Assembly (NCBI GenBank): GCA_025677835.1
Contig: JAIXMR010000010.1
Location: 62,001 to 126,000 of the forward strand
DNA: 64,000 nt
Origin: Sporodiniella umbellata
Taxonomy: Eukaryota > Mucoromycota > Mucoromycetes > Mucorales > Rhizopodaceae
Reading direction: 5' to 3'
Below are positions 1 through 11,540 of the stretch, piece by piece (the stretch's first letter is position 1; the number at the start of each line of letters is the position of its first letter). Made by a program: the position numbers and the translations under genes. The notes under the pieces are model-generated. The model ran no database searches and was not told the DNA's origin. It saw only the letters and a program-made list of their open reading frames with translations.

Positions 1-1584
1 CGCGTTGAAAAAAGAGCACATCTACATGCAGGCGCAAGAGTCTTCTCTCTCCAAGGAAAACCAACAGATGGCTACTCAGCTGGATGAAGTCAAATATCAG
101 CTTCAGAATATAGAATTTAAAAATAGAGAAAACGAGATTTATGTGGATTGTTTAAAAGAAGAAAACCGAGAGCTTCAAACAGAGCTTGATGATCTCAAAA
201 AGACGCTAGAGGAAGTGCGTCAAGCTCATAGAGAGAGCGCAGACCATCAAAAGAAAAAGGCCGAAAGAGTAGCAGAGATGATGAGCAGTTTGGATGTCTC
301 TGTAAGTAAAATGGTACACGCAATGAGTGAAGAGGGAACTGACCTTGTTAAAACAGAGCGAAATCAGCAAAAAGGAGCGCCAGATTCGAGACTCTGCCAT
401 TAAAATCGAAAGAGAGACGACTCACACGCCAAGTACCAACGAGCTTGCCAACATTCGACAGGATCTTGCAGATTCACAGATCTTACTGGACCAGCATAGA
501 AAAACGATTGAAAGTCTCAAACAGGAAAAGCTGTCACTCGAACAAAAAAAGACAGAGCTTGACAAACAATCAACGATTCTGGAGAGCGATTGTCAGAAAT
601 TGGTAGACGAAGCATCTGCAAAGAGGGAAGCCTCTGAGCAAAGAAAGAGCCAGATTGAAAACGAAACGAATGAGATAAAGGTATTGAGTGAGAACGGTGG
701 ATGAAAAGTGATGCTAAAAGAGTTCTCTATAGAATAAGCTAGAAAACGAATATGATTTGATGATAAAGGAGAGACAGGAAGCGGCACAAAAGCTCAAGAC
801 GGATATTAGCGATAAGGCAGAAGTTATTGTTCAACTCTCTGAGGCGATGCAGTCACTCAAAGAAGCCAATCAAAGACTTTATGAAGCGCTAAACGAACAA
901 TGTACAAAAAGTGATGCTGTCAGTGCGTGCGAAAGGGAAGTTGATAGTATGCGCCAAGCGATGGCCAAAGAGCTGGCAGACTTTGAGGTAGCGAAGAAAA
1001 CCTTGATGCGCGACCTGCAAGTTCGCTATGAGAAAGTGACGGAGTTGGAAACGACTATTGATGAGTCGCGAGAACTCCATATGAATGTGTTGAAAAACAC
1101 AAACAGTAAGGCTCAACAACAAAAACTGGCTATTTTGGAGCACAATATCGAAAAACTTAAACATGTTCAGAAGCAGGTAAGCCAAAGCAAGGTAGTTTAT
1201 TAGCATCTAAATCAAGATACTGCTTAGCTTGTGGAAAAGAACTCGGCTCTGAAGAAAGAAGTGACTGTTTCCGAACGTAAACTTAATGCAAGAAACGAAA
1301 GAATCCAAAGCCTGGAAGCGCTACTTGCGGAAGCTCATGAAAAGCTAATGAGACAGAATCTCAAGTTTGAAGAACAGTTAAAGGTGGCCAAGAACCGTCT
1401 CGAACAAGCCAAAGCTCAAAGACCGCACAACATGATTACTACCGGTTTTGGGCGAGTAGCCAAACCTCTTCGCGGTGGAGCAGCGACTCCCGGAGCAACA
1501 GAGGATGAGGAAGACATGCCTGTTTCACCTGCGGATAAAAACAAACGCACCTCTTGGATTTCAGGGCTAATGAGATCAAGATAA
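1..1584 (+). CDS. Kinesin-1 heavy chain, C-terminal part (5' end outside window)
   Basis: Partial gene of four visible exons: 1-301, 357-680, 739-1176 and 1228-1584, in frame from base 2. Introns of 55, 58 and 51 nt start with GTAAGT, GTATTG and GTAAGC and end in CAG, AAG and TAG. The roughly 472 visible residues are almost entirely heptad-rich coiled coil (the stalk). Near the end comes the tail motif GFGRVAKPLRGG, matching the I/V-A-K-P autoinhibition motif of conventional kinesins, then a basic C-terminus. In fungi kinesin-1 moves dynein and secretory cargo to hyphal tips. The motor domain is not in the window, so the assignment rests on the IAK-type tail and coiled coil. A different long coiled-coil protein is unlikely because of that motif. 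Confidence 0.85.
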
Positions 1585-1915
1585 ACGTATACCCCCACCT
1601 TCGTATATATGCACACACACACACATATATATATATATATAGATATCTACCTATCTACTTATACTGTCACACACACACATAGATATAGATATATAAATAT
1701 ATATCCATACTATCTCACTCACATATATATATATATATTGGTATATACTTTAAAATTAATCGTTTCACTTTGTACATCTTTTTTTTTTTCTGTTTCTTTT
1801 CTTTCTTTTTGGTTTTTTCTTTTGATTTCTGGTTTTTCAAAATATTATATTATCGTTATTAAAGGCGTTCTGTTTGTTTTTTTTTCTTTTTTTTCTTTCT
1901 TGTTTTGTTTGAAAA
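1585..1915. repeat. Microsatellite and T-rich intergenic stretch
   Basis: Between the convergent kinesin and PAH-like genes lie CA/TA dinucleotide runs (about 1609-1740), with interrupted (AC)n and (TA)n blocks and ATAG tetranucleotide-like units, followed by long T-rich tracts (1777-1905). I see no gene. It probably holds the 3' ends of both flanking transcripts. Confidence 0.8.
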
Positions 1916-3124
1916 CTATTGAGGAGTATTCAAGACTTGATCTAAGATATCGTTCAAGCCATCGACTAGTTCTGGCCAGCCCCCGAGCGCTTCCATAACA
2001 TTGTTGTACCAAGCAAGATCATCCGGTTGTTGTCTTCTGGTAGTACAGATGAGATGAGCCAGGCTTCCGTGTTCTTCTTCCTCATCGCTGTCAGAGCATG
2101 TTTGTAGTCTGGGCTCATCCATTTCAATGACTGGACTCGAAGGTATTTCGTCTTCCATGATAGAATTTCTACGCATTGTGGCAGAAAAGCGACGCGAGCT
2201 AGGTGCTAGCGACAGAAGCTGTTTTGCCTTACGAAAATAAGCAGGATGAGTCTGGCACAAACGTTGCTGTACGTCGGGGTAATCTCTGAGCCGGATGATC
2301 TTTTGTTCTTTGGATAGGGTGGGCCGAAGCCTGTTTTGGCTTTGAAAGTTGGTTTTGGCAAGCTCGTTGTCTTCAAGATCATCATCATCACTCTCCAGCA
2401 GGTCGCTGAGGTGATCGCTCAGGTCGCTTTCGACCTCCACCTCGTCTAGTTCGTCAATCTTGGATTCTACAAAAGTAGGATGCGGCTCTGCTTGAAGATC
2501 GTGACAAGACGAGCGTCGTCTTCTAGGCGTGCTGTCTTTGTAGAACTGTTCTTCGTTTGTAAACAGGCCGTCGGGAACCTCAGGCGCTTCTTCCTCAATG
2601 ATGTTTTCTTCCTCCGGCCAGTCATCAAAGTTGGAGAAACGGCGGCTTCTGCGACGGCCGGTGGTAGAAGAAGAGCCAGAGCTACTGGACGAACTCAATC
2701 GAAAAGGGGGAGACACACTCTCGGGTATTTCCTCAGTGTAGCCCACAATTTCTTTGAATTTGCAGAAAAGCACAGAGTTATGCACCAGGAATTGGCTGAT
2801 TCGGGTGATCCAGACGCGGTCCGGCAGCTTTTCTCTGGGCTTGTACAGGATGTCTTGAAAGCGTTGCCAAGCACGCTCACCCTGGGTTTCTATGACGTAG
2901 TGCTTTAGACTCTCATAAAACTGGCAGTTACGAGACACAAGCTGACGTATCTCTGCGGATCGGTCCAAAAGAGCGACGAGGATATCGGCTGCTACTGCTT
3001 GGCCTTGTAGGTCTACCACGGACGAACTCAAAGAATTAATGGAGCAGCGTCTGTTAAAGTCTTCACTGAGGAACGGTTCTTCTCCAACCGAGCGAAGCTC
3101 TGGATTCATACTGTTCACTATCAT
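1916..3124 (-). CDS. Acidic protein with PAH-like helical repeats, function unknown
   Basis: Intronless 402-codon frame, start ATG at 3124 after an A-rich leader. Three segments look alike and resemble the paired amphipathic helix (PAH) pattern of Sin3 proteins: about residues 45-115 (motif WQRFQDILY, then ISQFLVHNSVLFCKFKEIVG), a central helix around RLCQTHPAYFRKAKQLL, and the C-terminus (AWYNNVMEALGGWPELVDGL). They are separated by Ser-rich and Asp/Glu-rich linkers with Arg-rich patches such as TGRRRSRRFS. If the likeness is real the protein may bind a transcription or chromatin partner, but this is inference from pattern only. Codon use and GC resemble the flanking real genes, and no transmembrane segment is seen. 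Confidence 0.7.
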   Translation of the reverse strand: MIVNSMNPELRSVGEEPFLSEDFNRRCSINSLSSSVVDLQGQAVAADILVALLDRSAEIRQLVSRNCQFYESLKHYVIETQGERAWQRFQDILYKPREKLPDRVWITRISQFLVHNSVLFCKFKEIVGYTEEIPESVSPPFRLSSSSSSGSSSTTGRRRSRRFSNFDDWPEEENIIEEEAPEVPDGLFTNEEQFYKDSTPRRRRSSCHDLQAEPHPTFVESKIDELDEVEVESDLSDHLSDLLESDDDDLEDNELAKTNFQSQNRLRPTLSKEQKIIRLRDYPDVQQRLCQTHPAYFRKAKQLLSLAPSSRRFSATMRRNSIMEDEIPSSPVIEMDEPRLQTCSDSDEEEEHGSLAHLICTTRRQQPDDLAWYNNVMEALGGWPELVDGLNDILDQVLNTPQ

Positions 3125-3196
3125 CTTTTAATAATAATAAAATAAAAAGAAAGAAAAAAGAATATAAAAAAAAAAAAAAAAAAATCAGCCTATGAA

Positions 3197-3406
3197 ATGG
3201 TAGATTATGCATCCACAATGATTGGCAAGAAAAAACGGGAAAAAGCCAAGCTCATCTACGTCATCTTTTATCATGTCAAAAGAGGTGCTTTTCGAGTGAT
3301 TGGTTTGGGTCTTTCGATTGCTTGGGTAGTCAGACTGATAGTCAACCTTTCGGGTAGCTGGACCCGAGCTAGCAAGAAAATAAAAGCAAAAGGAAGGTCA
3401 CGTTAG
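3197..3406 (+). CDS. Possible small basic membrane protein
   Basis: A 69-residue frame that starts 72 bp from the divergent PAH-like gene. It has a Lys-rich N-terminus (MIGKKKREKAKL), a hydrophobic stretch around VIGLGLSIAWVVRLIVNLSG that could be one membrane helix, and a basic C-terminus. I recognise no family. The opposite strand is also open across part of it, so the real gene here could be a spliced one on either strand. Confidence 0.3.
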   Translation: MVDYASTMIGKKKREKAKLIYVIFYHVKRGAFRVIGLGLSIAWVVRLIVNLSGSWTRASKKIKAKGRSR

Positions 3407-4146
3407 ATCACAAGCTTCTCTTTCAACTTTGGATCTTTTCTGGGGTTTGTAAACAATGGTCAGCTTGGGATTTCGGTTAGATTTCAGGAGGGAAGGGTTT
3501 TGCGACGTATGAATGCAAGAGCTCTGAAAGAAGATATTCCCTCAGAAAGTAACGCTAGCTGCTGTTGTCGCACCAGCACTGACTCGCCATAGTCGGGTGT
3601 CGCTATAAAAACGTCACTCAAGCGTGGGTACTTGCCTTTTCCTGTGAACAATCTATCCACACACGCGATACGCGAATCATAAAGTAGGGTAAATGCAGAC
3701 CAATGGCAGGCTTAGGACCGCTCTTATACACAAACAGGCGTGTACTCAAAACAATCTATCACCGTCCTAAACTAATAGCTGAAGCCAAACAAGCCTATTC
3801 TAAACAGGATGTACCGGCTGTAAGCATCAAACATACCACGGGTCATGTGCCACTGCCCTGCATAGGGTGTGAATATTAATAAAATAAAAAGACAAGCGCG
3901 GCCATATTGATTCCCTTACTGGTTTGCAGCCGTGCTGGCCCTTGGCCCTGCTAGCTAAAAGAACCATATAACGATTGTTTGACTAACTTTAACAGGTGGC
4001 AGTGAAAGGCAGAGGTCAGCCAATGCAAAAGATAAAGTACAGAAAAATACAATTCCCGTCAAGGACTATAAAACTTTTTTTTTTTTTATATTTATGAAAA
4101 AAACAAGGTGAAGCACATCTTAGGGGGAAGAAAAAGACGTGCGTGT
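3407..4146. other. GC-richer intergenic stretch with unresolved coding potential
   Basis: The base composition here (about 3410-3960) is more GC-rich than true intergenic DNA in this window and close to that of coding exons. On the minus strand a frame of about 75 codons is open from 3725 down to about 3499 (segments such as DSRIACVDRLFTGKGKYPRL). A further open piece ends near 3404. On the plus strand a 58-codon frame runs 3703-3879 (MAGLGPLLYTNRR...). I could not join either set into a convincing gene, and no family is recognised. Confidence 0.4.
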
Positions 4147-6839
4147 TTATGGTATATAAAAGAATCCGGCGACAAGCACAAGATAGCTTAAGATGAGAAT
4201 TGATCCTTTGAAATAGTTTGATTTGCCTTCTTGGTATGTGTAAGTCAATAGAAAGACTGAAAAGATGACTGAGATGACATCCCAACGGGGGAAGATGAGG
4301 CTAAGAATATCAAAAGAAAAAATCAGTCGTTCGCTGGGAAGCTTCTTTTTTTTTAAAAAAAATACCTGAAGGAAAATTGTCTGATCTCTTCTTTACCCCA
4401 ATTATACCACAAAGAAAACGCCACCATGGCAGGTATCTGTAAGAGGCAAACTTGTAAAGCATAAGCAGAACCAATTTCCATACTAATAAGAAAATAATGA
4501 GCTATTCGTTTTTTTTTTTTTTTTATTTTTTTTTTTCTAGTCAATACCTTAGAGCAATATTGCCATAGAGAGCAAAAGAGATAGCGTTAACAAACTCGGT
4601 AATGTTGGGTACCAAAGCAAACAGAGTCAACCCCAGAAACTTTTCATCGATTGCAACTTGTTCCATCACCTCATCCACTGTTTGTACCAAGATTTCTGCA
4701 ATGATAGAATAGAGTATTGTACATCCAAACAGGACTGTATAACTCTTTGTTTTTCCCCAGTTGGGCGAGTCGTGTCCAGCGGCCGCATCATCTTCATCTT
4801 CATCAGGTTCCTTATCGTGAATAAAGGCCAACGGTTGAGCATTGGATTGATTAGGAAGCACTAGAGAAGATCGTTTATCTAGATGGCAAAGAAAGTCAAA
4901 AAAAAAAAAAAAAAAAATTCTGATAGGGTTTTACCTGGGGCAGGCAGGTTTGACGTTCCATTTTCAGGATGATGAGGTACAACATGTACAGGATAAAGGC
5001 TGTGTTGAGAAACCAGAGCATGTGCAAGCTCTTTTGGATGAGCGCTTTTCCAGACCATGTCAGCATGTGTATGTAAACTGAAGAGGAGTCCGATCAGATA
5101 GGCGGAAGGTAAGATGGCAGCACAGATGTACATAAACGGCTTGACGTTATTCTGATAGACAGGGTCTTCTGTAGGATTCATCTGATCGTAGTAACAATGA
5201 GAACATTCAACAGACATGTTTGTGACATTTTCCGGGCAGCCGGTACAGTGCAGTTCAAACGAACCAAAGAATTGATAAAACAGGGTGGGGGAAAGTGCAC
5301 CGATGATGGCCATAATCAGCATGGTTCCAGTGACGCCTAAAGAGAAGCACTATTAATTACCAAACGGTCTATAGAATCCATGACTTACCTGCGCTCTTTG
5401 AGTTGAACTTTTGTTCTTTTCTTTTGACAGCACCGCTGATCATGGAGCAACCAGGTAGTAACAGCACACCGGCCAGAATACTTCCAATCAACGAGCCTTC
5501 AACCAAAGCGCTTTTCCCGCTCATCAGGGCGACGGCGTAAAGTATGATCTCGATAATACTACCAAAGGTGGCATTGATGACAGCGCCCAAGCCCATACTG
5601 CTCTGGGCGGAAATCGAACTGACGCCCATACCAATAAAGTACGAAAGGGGAATCACGGATGCGAGAGACATACCAAAGATAAACCGAGGCGAAGAGATGA
5701 ACCAGCCAGGCAAGTGCGATTTCAGTACATAGTCGTCAAAGATAACAAAGAATACCAAGGGGAGCAGGTTGATAAACATGATGTTGATGCCATCGTACGT
5801 GTACTTGTAGTATTGCCAGCCAAAAGCCTGGTAGGTACACAGCAGGATCACGGTTGGATGGTGAGCGTTCATGGGAGCGTTGCTGGATCTAAAGCGAAGA
5901 CTGAGAGGATGCTTGCGTAGATGGCGAACGAGGATGTAGTTGAGTTTGGCCATAGGCACTGTGACAACGCACATCCAACAGATGGAGGAAACAAGGAGTA
6001 GGATAGGGCAGATGAAGGTATAGAAGAGGATGTAGTAAAGAATGGCTGCTGGGCCCAAACGTAGGGTTTCAATGACAGAAGGAAGGAGCCTGTATTTTTT
6101 CTTTGTGGGTAGCACAGGATCGAACCCATTGCCTTCCTCATCCATCTCTAGCGTGGGCGGGTCTTCCGAGGATTCCAGGTCGGTGATGATCGAAGGCGTA
6201 ATATCCACCAGGCGTTCTACGTACCTTCCAAAGGGCCAGAACAGATAAAGACTCAGTTCACGCAGAATCATACCATATTCGTCATGAAACACAATCAAGG
6301 GCAGTGACAATAAAAAGATGACAAGAGCCAGCCACCAGCCAAAGACGAGTAGCCATAATAAATTCCCTGGGTTTAAAAAGAACTCGGAAGAGGAAGACGG
6401 AGATGAATGCAATGCGCTATTTGCTTTACGAACCACTGAGCGTGATTTCTTATACAGAGCTGGCTTCCAGATGGGAAGACCGAACGGATGTTGTTTGTTC
6501 ATGGCCTAAGTCAATCGAGCGTACAGTATGCGTGGGTTGTTAAGAGAGCAGGTTAGAAAAACCTCAAAAGCGTCTTTATATTTATATAATTACATCCTGA
6601 ATATCCTTCAAAGTAAGCTCATGTTCTAAAACGTGGTTTTGGTTCTCATCGCTCCAGTCATCGTCCTGTACGTTGCTGCTGCTCTGCCCGTTGCTGTCCT
6701 CGTCGTCGTCATCATCGTCGTCTCTATTGGACAGAGTGTCTCTGTCGTTGGTAATGGACCCGTATTTGGAAGGTATTGTGCGACTTGATTTTTTTTGCGC
6801 CTTCAAATTTTGTGGTCTATTGTTTTTAGGAAAGTCCAT
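4147..6839 (-). CDS. Vacuolar cation/H+ antiporter, CAX family (Vnx1-like)
   Basis: Six exons: 6839-6594, 6505-5389, 5336-4935, 4860-4548, 4482-4366 and 4300-4147, giving 782 residues with every junction in phase. The N-terminus is acidic and cytosolic. Next comes a YccF-like membrane segment (PGNLLWLLVFGWWLALV, about residue 128), as in yeast Vnx1. The two CAX repeats carry GLGAVINATFGSIIEIILY (about residue 400) and VPNITEFVNAISFALYGNIA (about 675-695), each with the conserved acidic ion-site residue. Vnx1 exchanges Na+ or K+ for H+ at the vacuole, so a role in vacuolar monovalent or Ca2+ homeostasis is likely. The residue runs LTLKDIQDAMNKQHPFG and GNIALSMEIGSAYALQV across the first and fourth introns confirm the splicing. 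Confidence 0.93.
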
Positions 6840-7028
6840 TTTGTTTTATTTATTTTCAGAAATGTAGATAAATGTCAACAAAATACACTGGACAATAAAA
6901 AGACTCCAGGGGAGGGAGGGAGATATATATATATATAAAATATAAAAAATTAAAAAGAAAAAGAAAAGGAAAACTTTCTGATTTTTATATTTTATTATAA
7001 TTTGAACTTTAATTTTTTTTTTTTTTTT

Positions 7029-7785
7029 TTAAGCGGAAGATATGAACAGAGGCGTAGATTCGGTCGGTGCTTTTTGTTCAAAATCGATTGTTTGACTTCT
7101 TTGCTGAATGATGGTATCTGTCAGCCAGAATTGGATGGCGTTCATTACTACAGGAAATCTAAAGAAAATAATGGGGTTAGCCTTCAAAATAAGAAAGTTT
7201 TAAAGTAAAATTGATAAATCATGTTATGTGTCATTACATGAGCATGACAAAGAGGAGTTGAAGTTTCGGGCTACTATTTGTCCAACTGATAGCCAGCTCG
7301 CCCAGCCAACACAGCCAATCCTCATTGAGTACCAAGATCTCGTAAAAACAGATTTTGGACAGAACAATAGCCAGTAAAAAGACGATCAGCTGCTGTAGCC
7401 ACAGTAGCATGGTCCGCTTATCTATTGGCAAGGTACAACAAGTCTCTACAGGTATTCGTGCTTTCTTCAATAAGGCCAGTATTACTTTCATCCAACACCA
7501 GAGTATAAGTACGCCTAGAGTGGTGTCCATAGCTACATTCAGAAAGTATACCACACAGAGGCTACTTTCGGTCGCATAGCTAATTCCAATATTGATGAAG
7601 TGAATGATGCCTGCCCCAATAAACTGTTTGCTCACATCCAGCATCCATATTTCTATAGGTCTCTGGGGCTTTTCTCTTGACCGTTTATATACAAGTGTTA
7701 GTATCGCAGTAAGGCACAGAGTGAGCTGAACAGCTATCGCAAATCCATCTAATAACTGACAGCTGTTTTCGTCTTCAGGTTGCAT
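7029..7785 (-). CDS. STIMATE-family (vacuolar/ER) multi-span membrane protein
   Basis: Two exons, 7785-7238 and 7158-7029, coding 225 residues. The start at 7785 (MQPEDENSCQLL) is preferred over an in-frame ATG at 7914, because the extra 43 residues are low-complexity Phe/Ser-rich sequence. The block YKRSREKPQRPIEIWMLDVS followed by KQFIGAGIIHFINIGIS is the hallmark of the STIMATE/TMEM110 family, which includes yeast YPL162C. About five hydrophobic segments follow, then a C-terminal hydrophilic tail after MNAIQFWLTDTI. Animal STIMATE acts at ER-plasma membrane contact sites in calcium entry. Fungal members are poorly characterised, so the exact role here is open. Confidence 0.88.
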
Positions 7786-9269
7786 TGTGTCTAGGCTTTT
7801 TTTTCTCTGGCTCGATAGCAAAAGAGGGGAATATGACAAAAAAAAAAAGTAAAGAAAGGAAAAGTGAGATGTAGAAAGAAAAAGAAAGATAACAATAGCT
7901 ATGACAAAAAGCATATATCAATGCAAAGGAGTTTCATGTGTCACGTAGCAGTCTTGTTTTATGTAAGAAAAAAAAACCATAGAAATCACAGTAAATAACC
8001 TCTCCTTACGGTTCAGGCTTAGCTTTGTTTGGGGTAGAGACGATTGCATCATGGACTATCCTATTAATTTATACCTGAGCGACATACATTTGATGTAATA
8101 AAAATTTATACATATTTATATAGTTTTTTGTTTATTTTCTCATCAAAGAGTCTTACCGTACAGACTAAAGAGACAGTTCAATCCAGAAAAACCCAAAAAG
8201 ACTCACTCTTACTGTACTTTACTCTAGACTGAAACAGAGTAGCCCCTTAAAGTACCTGTTGAGCGAAAGGCCCTCTTTTCATTCCAATTGATTGTTCCAG
8301 ACTCTTTGTTATTGTTGACAAGGAAAAAAGCATCGCTACAAATCAATGTACCACAGTCTTGTCGAGATTTTCGCTCAGTACGCACATGCATACAAGTCTA
8401 TATTTATTGACAAACTCTAATGCTGCAAACAACACACTAATTTAAGTCTAAACCTTATAAAACCTTTGTTTTTAACCAGAAAAAAAAAACCTTTTTAGAA
8501 TCCAGCCAAAAAAAAAAAAAAGGAAAGAAAAATGAGCTGTGAGTAAAGCCTTTTCGAAACAATTGACTACGATTTTGATTTATAGTAGCTGTATTTGTAA
8601 AGTCCTTGAGTGAATAGTTGATTTCAATAAATACCTTGACAAATTTGAGTTTGAACTGCTTCATATGCCCCCATCGTATAGCGGAGAAATCAGTAGATGT
8701 ATTGAGCAAAGGAAAGGACAGATAAATAAAGATACTCTGATAAAAACTTACCCTTCTATGCTTCTTTTTTTTTTTCTTAAAAAGTAAGTTATTATTATAT
8801 GGGCTGCACAGGAAATGTTACTTTTGGGATTCAATGTTAAAAATATACCTTTACTACTGAGTCTGTAACCAAACGCTGAGTCAAATGGGATAAACCTCTA
8901 TACTAAAAAAAAAAAAAATGAAAGACTCATGAGAGATAAAGACGCAGTGGAAATGAGCATGATACTTTGCTCGAATATGATTTGAAGACAGTGAGCAACA
9001 AAACTGAAAACAAAAAACGTGTTCAGAATGGTTTATATTGCTATATCTTTTCTTCGTTTCATCTTTTTTTTTTTTTGCGGTTCCGTTACGATTCTTGATG
9101 TATTCTATAAAATGCTCCAGCTAATGCAGAAACTCTCGCATTACAGTTCACAGAAAGCTTTGTTTAATCATAATAGTAAAGGCGTGTAGTTTTTTAATGA
9201 AGAGTATATTGTTTAGTAATATTTTTCATGCGGGGGTTTTGCAAAAACTCTTATCAATCAACCTTCTGA
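7786..9269. other. Intergenic, no gene seen
   Basis: AT-rich DNA between the STIMATE-family gene and the GT17 gene, with homopolymer A/T runs. The only longish open stretch (minus strand, 8455-8709) has poly-Lys/Phe low complexity and no recognisable family. The part from 8100 to 8420 is slightly richer in GC but shows no coding pattern. Confidence 0.6.
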
Positions 9270-10364
9270 CTAACTTTCTTCTCGTTTACAACCTCCTGGC
9301 AATAAAAATTTGTATTTTTCAGAGTCATTCAGGACAGCCACAGGCAATCCTACAGCGGATTTGGACGATTTCATAGAGCCCATCTTGGATATCAAGTCTC
9401 TGTATGTATAAGATTCGGGAAGCATATCAAATATGTCGTTTCCTTCGCAGATAGTATCTTGTATACGTGAAGATTCTAGTAGTTCTGGATATCTCACACG
9501 ATCTGAATGCGAGTAACTAATCATTTTAAACTGGAAATCAGATATTGCTCGGAAACAAAACGAACAGTGCCAACCAGAGTCAGCTAATAGGTTTCTAGTA
9601 ATCTGACCGTGTGAGTAGTAGGTCTCTCCTCTCCTATATTTAACAATATGAGCTCGCCATGACTCTGAATCCAAGTAGAATTCAAACGAATAAAGATAGT
9701 TTCGAAGCTGGAAATGAAGAGTATCCGGAGTTCCGTCACACATTTTTAGCACTTGCAAAGTCTGTCCTCTTATAATTTCATCAACGTCGGACATAAGGAC
9801 CCAGTCGTCTTGTTGTACACCTGCTTCAAGTAGTACTTTATCCATGGCTTGGCGCATCATGTTCTCATTGAAGAATGGACCTTCATTGGGTGGCAATGGT
9901 TGCTGGGAAAGGGTCACGTGGTGTATTTTGCTTTCTGCAAATTTAAATCTATCTTTGTTCTCTTTGAATGTCAAAGGCTTAGTCTGGCCCATAAAAGTGG
10001 CATTCGACTCTAGTATCACAAACTTGTCCACTACTTCCCACATTTCTCGAATACGAATCTCTAAAAGATCCAATTCCACACTAAAGATGATAGCGTCGTA
10101 GATTTTAACTTTATTTTCTTTTTTCAGGCTCCAACCATGAAGCTTGCATAGTGTCTCCTCTGGCACATTCTCGGCATAGTAATGTGGTATTATATCAAAA
10201 GTCTGTGGATTTTTATCCCATAGAGGCCGTGTAAAGTATCCTAGATCTGTGAGAAGTGTGGGTCGTAGCATAAAAAGTGAAAGCATCAACAGTGCATAAA
10301 ACAGCACTACCCATAAAAGTTTGGTCATCCTCCTTTTTGGAAGGTATTCGATAAAGTTGACCAT
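9270..10364 (-). CDS. GT17 family beta-1,4-mannosyl-glycoprotein N-acetylglucosaminyltransferase-like protein
   Basis: Intronless, 364 residues. It has a type II topology: a short basic cytosolic N-terminus (PKRRMTK), a signal anchor at about residues 16-33, then a luminal domain. Family features are YDAIIFSVELDLLEIRIREM, FVILESNATFMGQTKPL, the metal-site motif LMSDVDEIIR, the block FQLRNYLYSFEF and a Cys-containing block ADSGWHCSFCFR. GT17 enzymes such as animal MGAT3 transfer bisecting GlcNAc to N-glycans in the Golgi. Fungal members are common but their acceptors are not settled, so the substrate is inference. Length is typical for fungal GT17 proteins. Confidence 0.92.
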   Translation of the reverse strand: MVNFIEYLPKRRMTKLLWVVLFYALLMLSLFMLRPTLLTDLGYFTRPLWDKNPQTFDIIPHYYAENVPEETLCKLHGWSLKKENKVKIYDAIIFSVELDLLEIRIREMWEVVDKFVILESNATFMGQTKPLTFKENKDRFKFAESKIHHVTLSQQPLPPNEGPFFNENMMRQAMDKVLLEAGVQQDDWVLMSDVDEIIRGQTLQVLKMCDGTPDTLHFQLRNYLYSFEFYLDSESWRAHIVKYRRGETYYSHGQITRNLLADSGWHCSFCFRAISDFQFKMISYSHSDRVRYPELLESSRIQDTICEGNDIFDMLPESYTYRDLISKMGSMKSSKSAVGLPVAVLNDSEKYKFLLPGGCKREES

Positions 10365-11540
10365 TATCTATATGAAAAAAAAAACAGTAAAAGGAAAAGA
10401 AAAAAAGAATATTTCTACTACAAAGGTGTTACAGCAAACTGATTCGCTAATATTTTTCTAATAGCCAAAGGGTAGACTCTACTAAAATCAATTGGGTCTT
10501 TTTCATCTAGCGCTCAAGATCAGAATATATGTTACACACACACACACTTCTTTGCTTTGGCTCAGTTATCCATTATCAAGGATAAACACCTTTCTGAGAC
10601 AGAAAAAAAAACATAAAAGTCGGCAACCGTTTGTTCTTTAGGATGTAGCGTCCATATTATTCTGCCAATATTGTCGGAATCTACTAACAAAAGAAAAAAT
10701 TGAACTAGTCGTGGTACTTGGTTTGTTACTTTTAAAGAAAACACATACTTCAAAAACACAATATATTAAACATTTGTTGCTCTAAAACTCCTTATCTTAA
10801 TCCCAGTAGATCTTTGAATTTACTAAAATAAAAAATAAATAAAAAAGTTCATTACAAAGATTTTCTATATGTGTTTGTTGTTTACTGGCTTTTTATTGTA
10901 CTTGTTTTTTAGATTTCTTTTTTTAAAAAGAAAAAGCGGGGGAAGGGTAGAATTGAAAATACTAAGGCCATTGTATTATGACGAAAAAGTCTCGTACTCA
11001 AGTGGGAATACCGCTCACAAAAAAAAAAAAAAAAAAAAAAGGCACATTTTTTCAGACTTGTTTACAATCTGATTGCTATGCTCAATCTTACCAAACAGAA
11101 AAACAGTGGACAAATACGGTCAGAAATCCACCTGTGCCTGGGCTACCATACTTATAGTCGCGTTTCTAGCACTATAGTTTTTCAGAAAGACAAAAAACTC
11201 AACAGTACTGAAGATCTTTATTTAAACCGACTAATTACTGTTGGTCAGGTTGTATTAAAGGGTACAATCATTCACAATTGAGCTAACTATAGTTTTTTTC
11301 TTCGGGACATGAAACTGAAGCTGATTATGTTGCCTTAAATTATACGCTGTACAACAAAATAAAAACCGAAATGTGGTTCTATACTCCACAAAAAACCCAC
11401 GGAAAATTGAAATGGAGTATATTTGTTGTTAGTTAAAAACCAATATAGTGTTTCTCAGCTTTTTTTAAATAAGGGAAGAGGTACAGTCATGTATGGTATA
11501 CACAAAAGCTGAGATACAACTTGTTTTATTTGTTCCTGCA
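10365..11540. other. Intergenic, no gene seen
   Basis: AT-rich DNA between the GT17 and hexokinase genes, which are both on the minus strand. It contains a short CA run (10532-10545) and a 22-base A run near 11019-11040. A few 65-70 codon open stretches exist on both strands, but none shows a family signature or codon pattern like the neighbours. Confidence 0.6.

Noticed and set aside
6110..6125. A GGATCGAACCC string resembling a reversed tRNA B box
   Set aside because: It lies inside a well-supported exon of the Vnx1-like gene and no A box or cloverleaf can be drawn around it.
7786..7914. Longer N-terminus for the STIMATE-family protein from ATG 7914
   Set aside because: The extra 43 residues are low-complexity Phe/Ser/Leu from pyrimidine-rich leader DNA; the family-like sequence starts after Met at 7785.
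10562..11281. Several 65-70 codon open frames between the GT17 and hexokinase genes
   Set aside because: They overlap on both strands, include homopolymer-coded Lys runs and lack family motifs.
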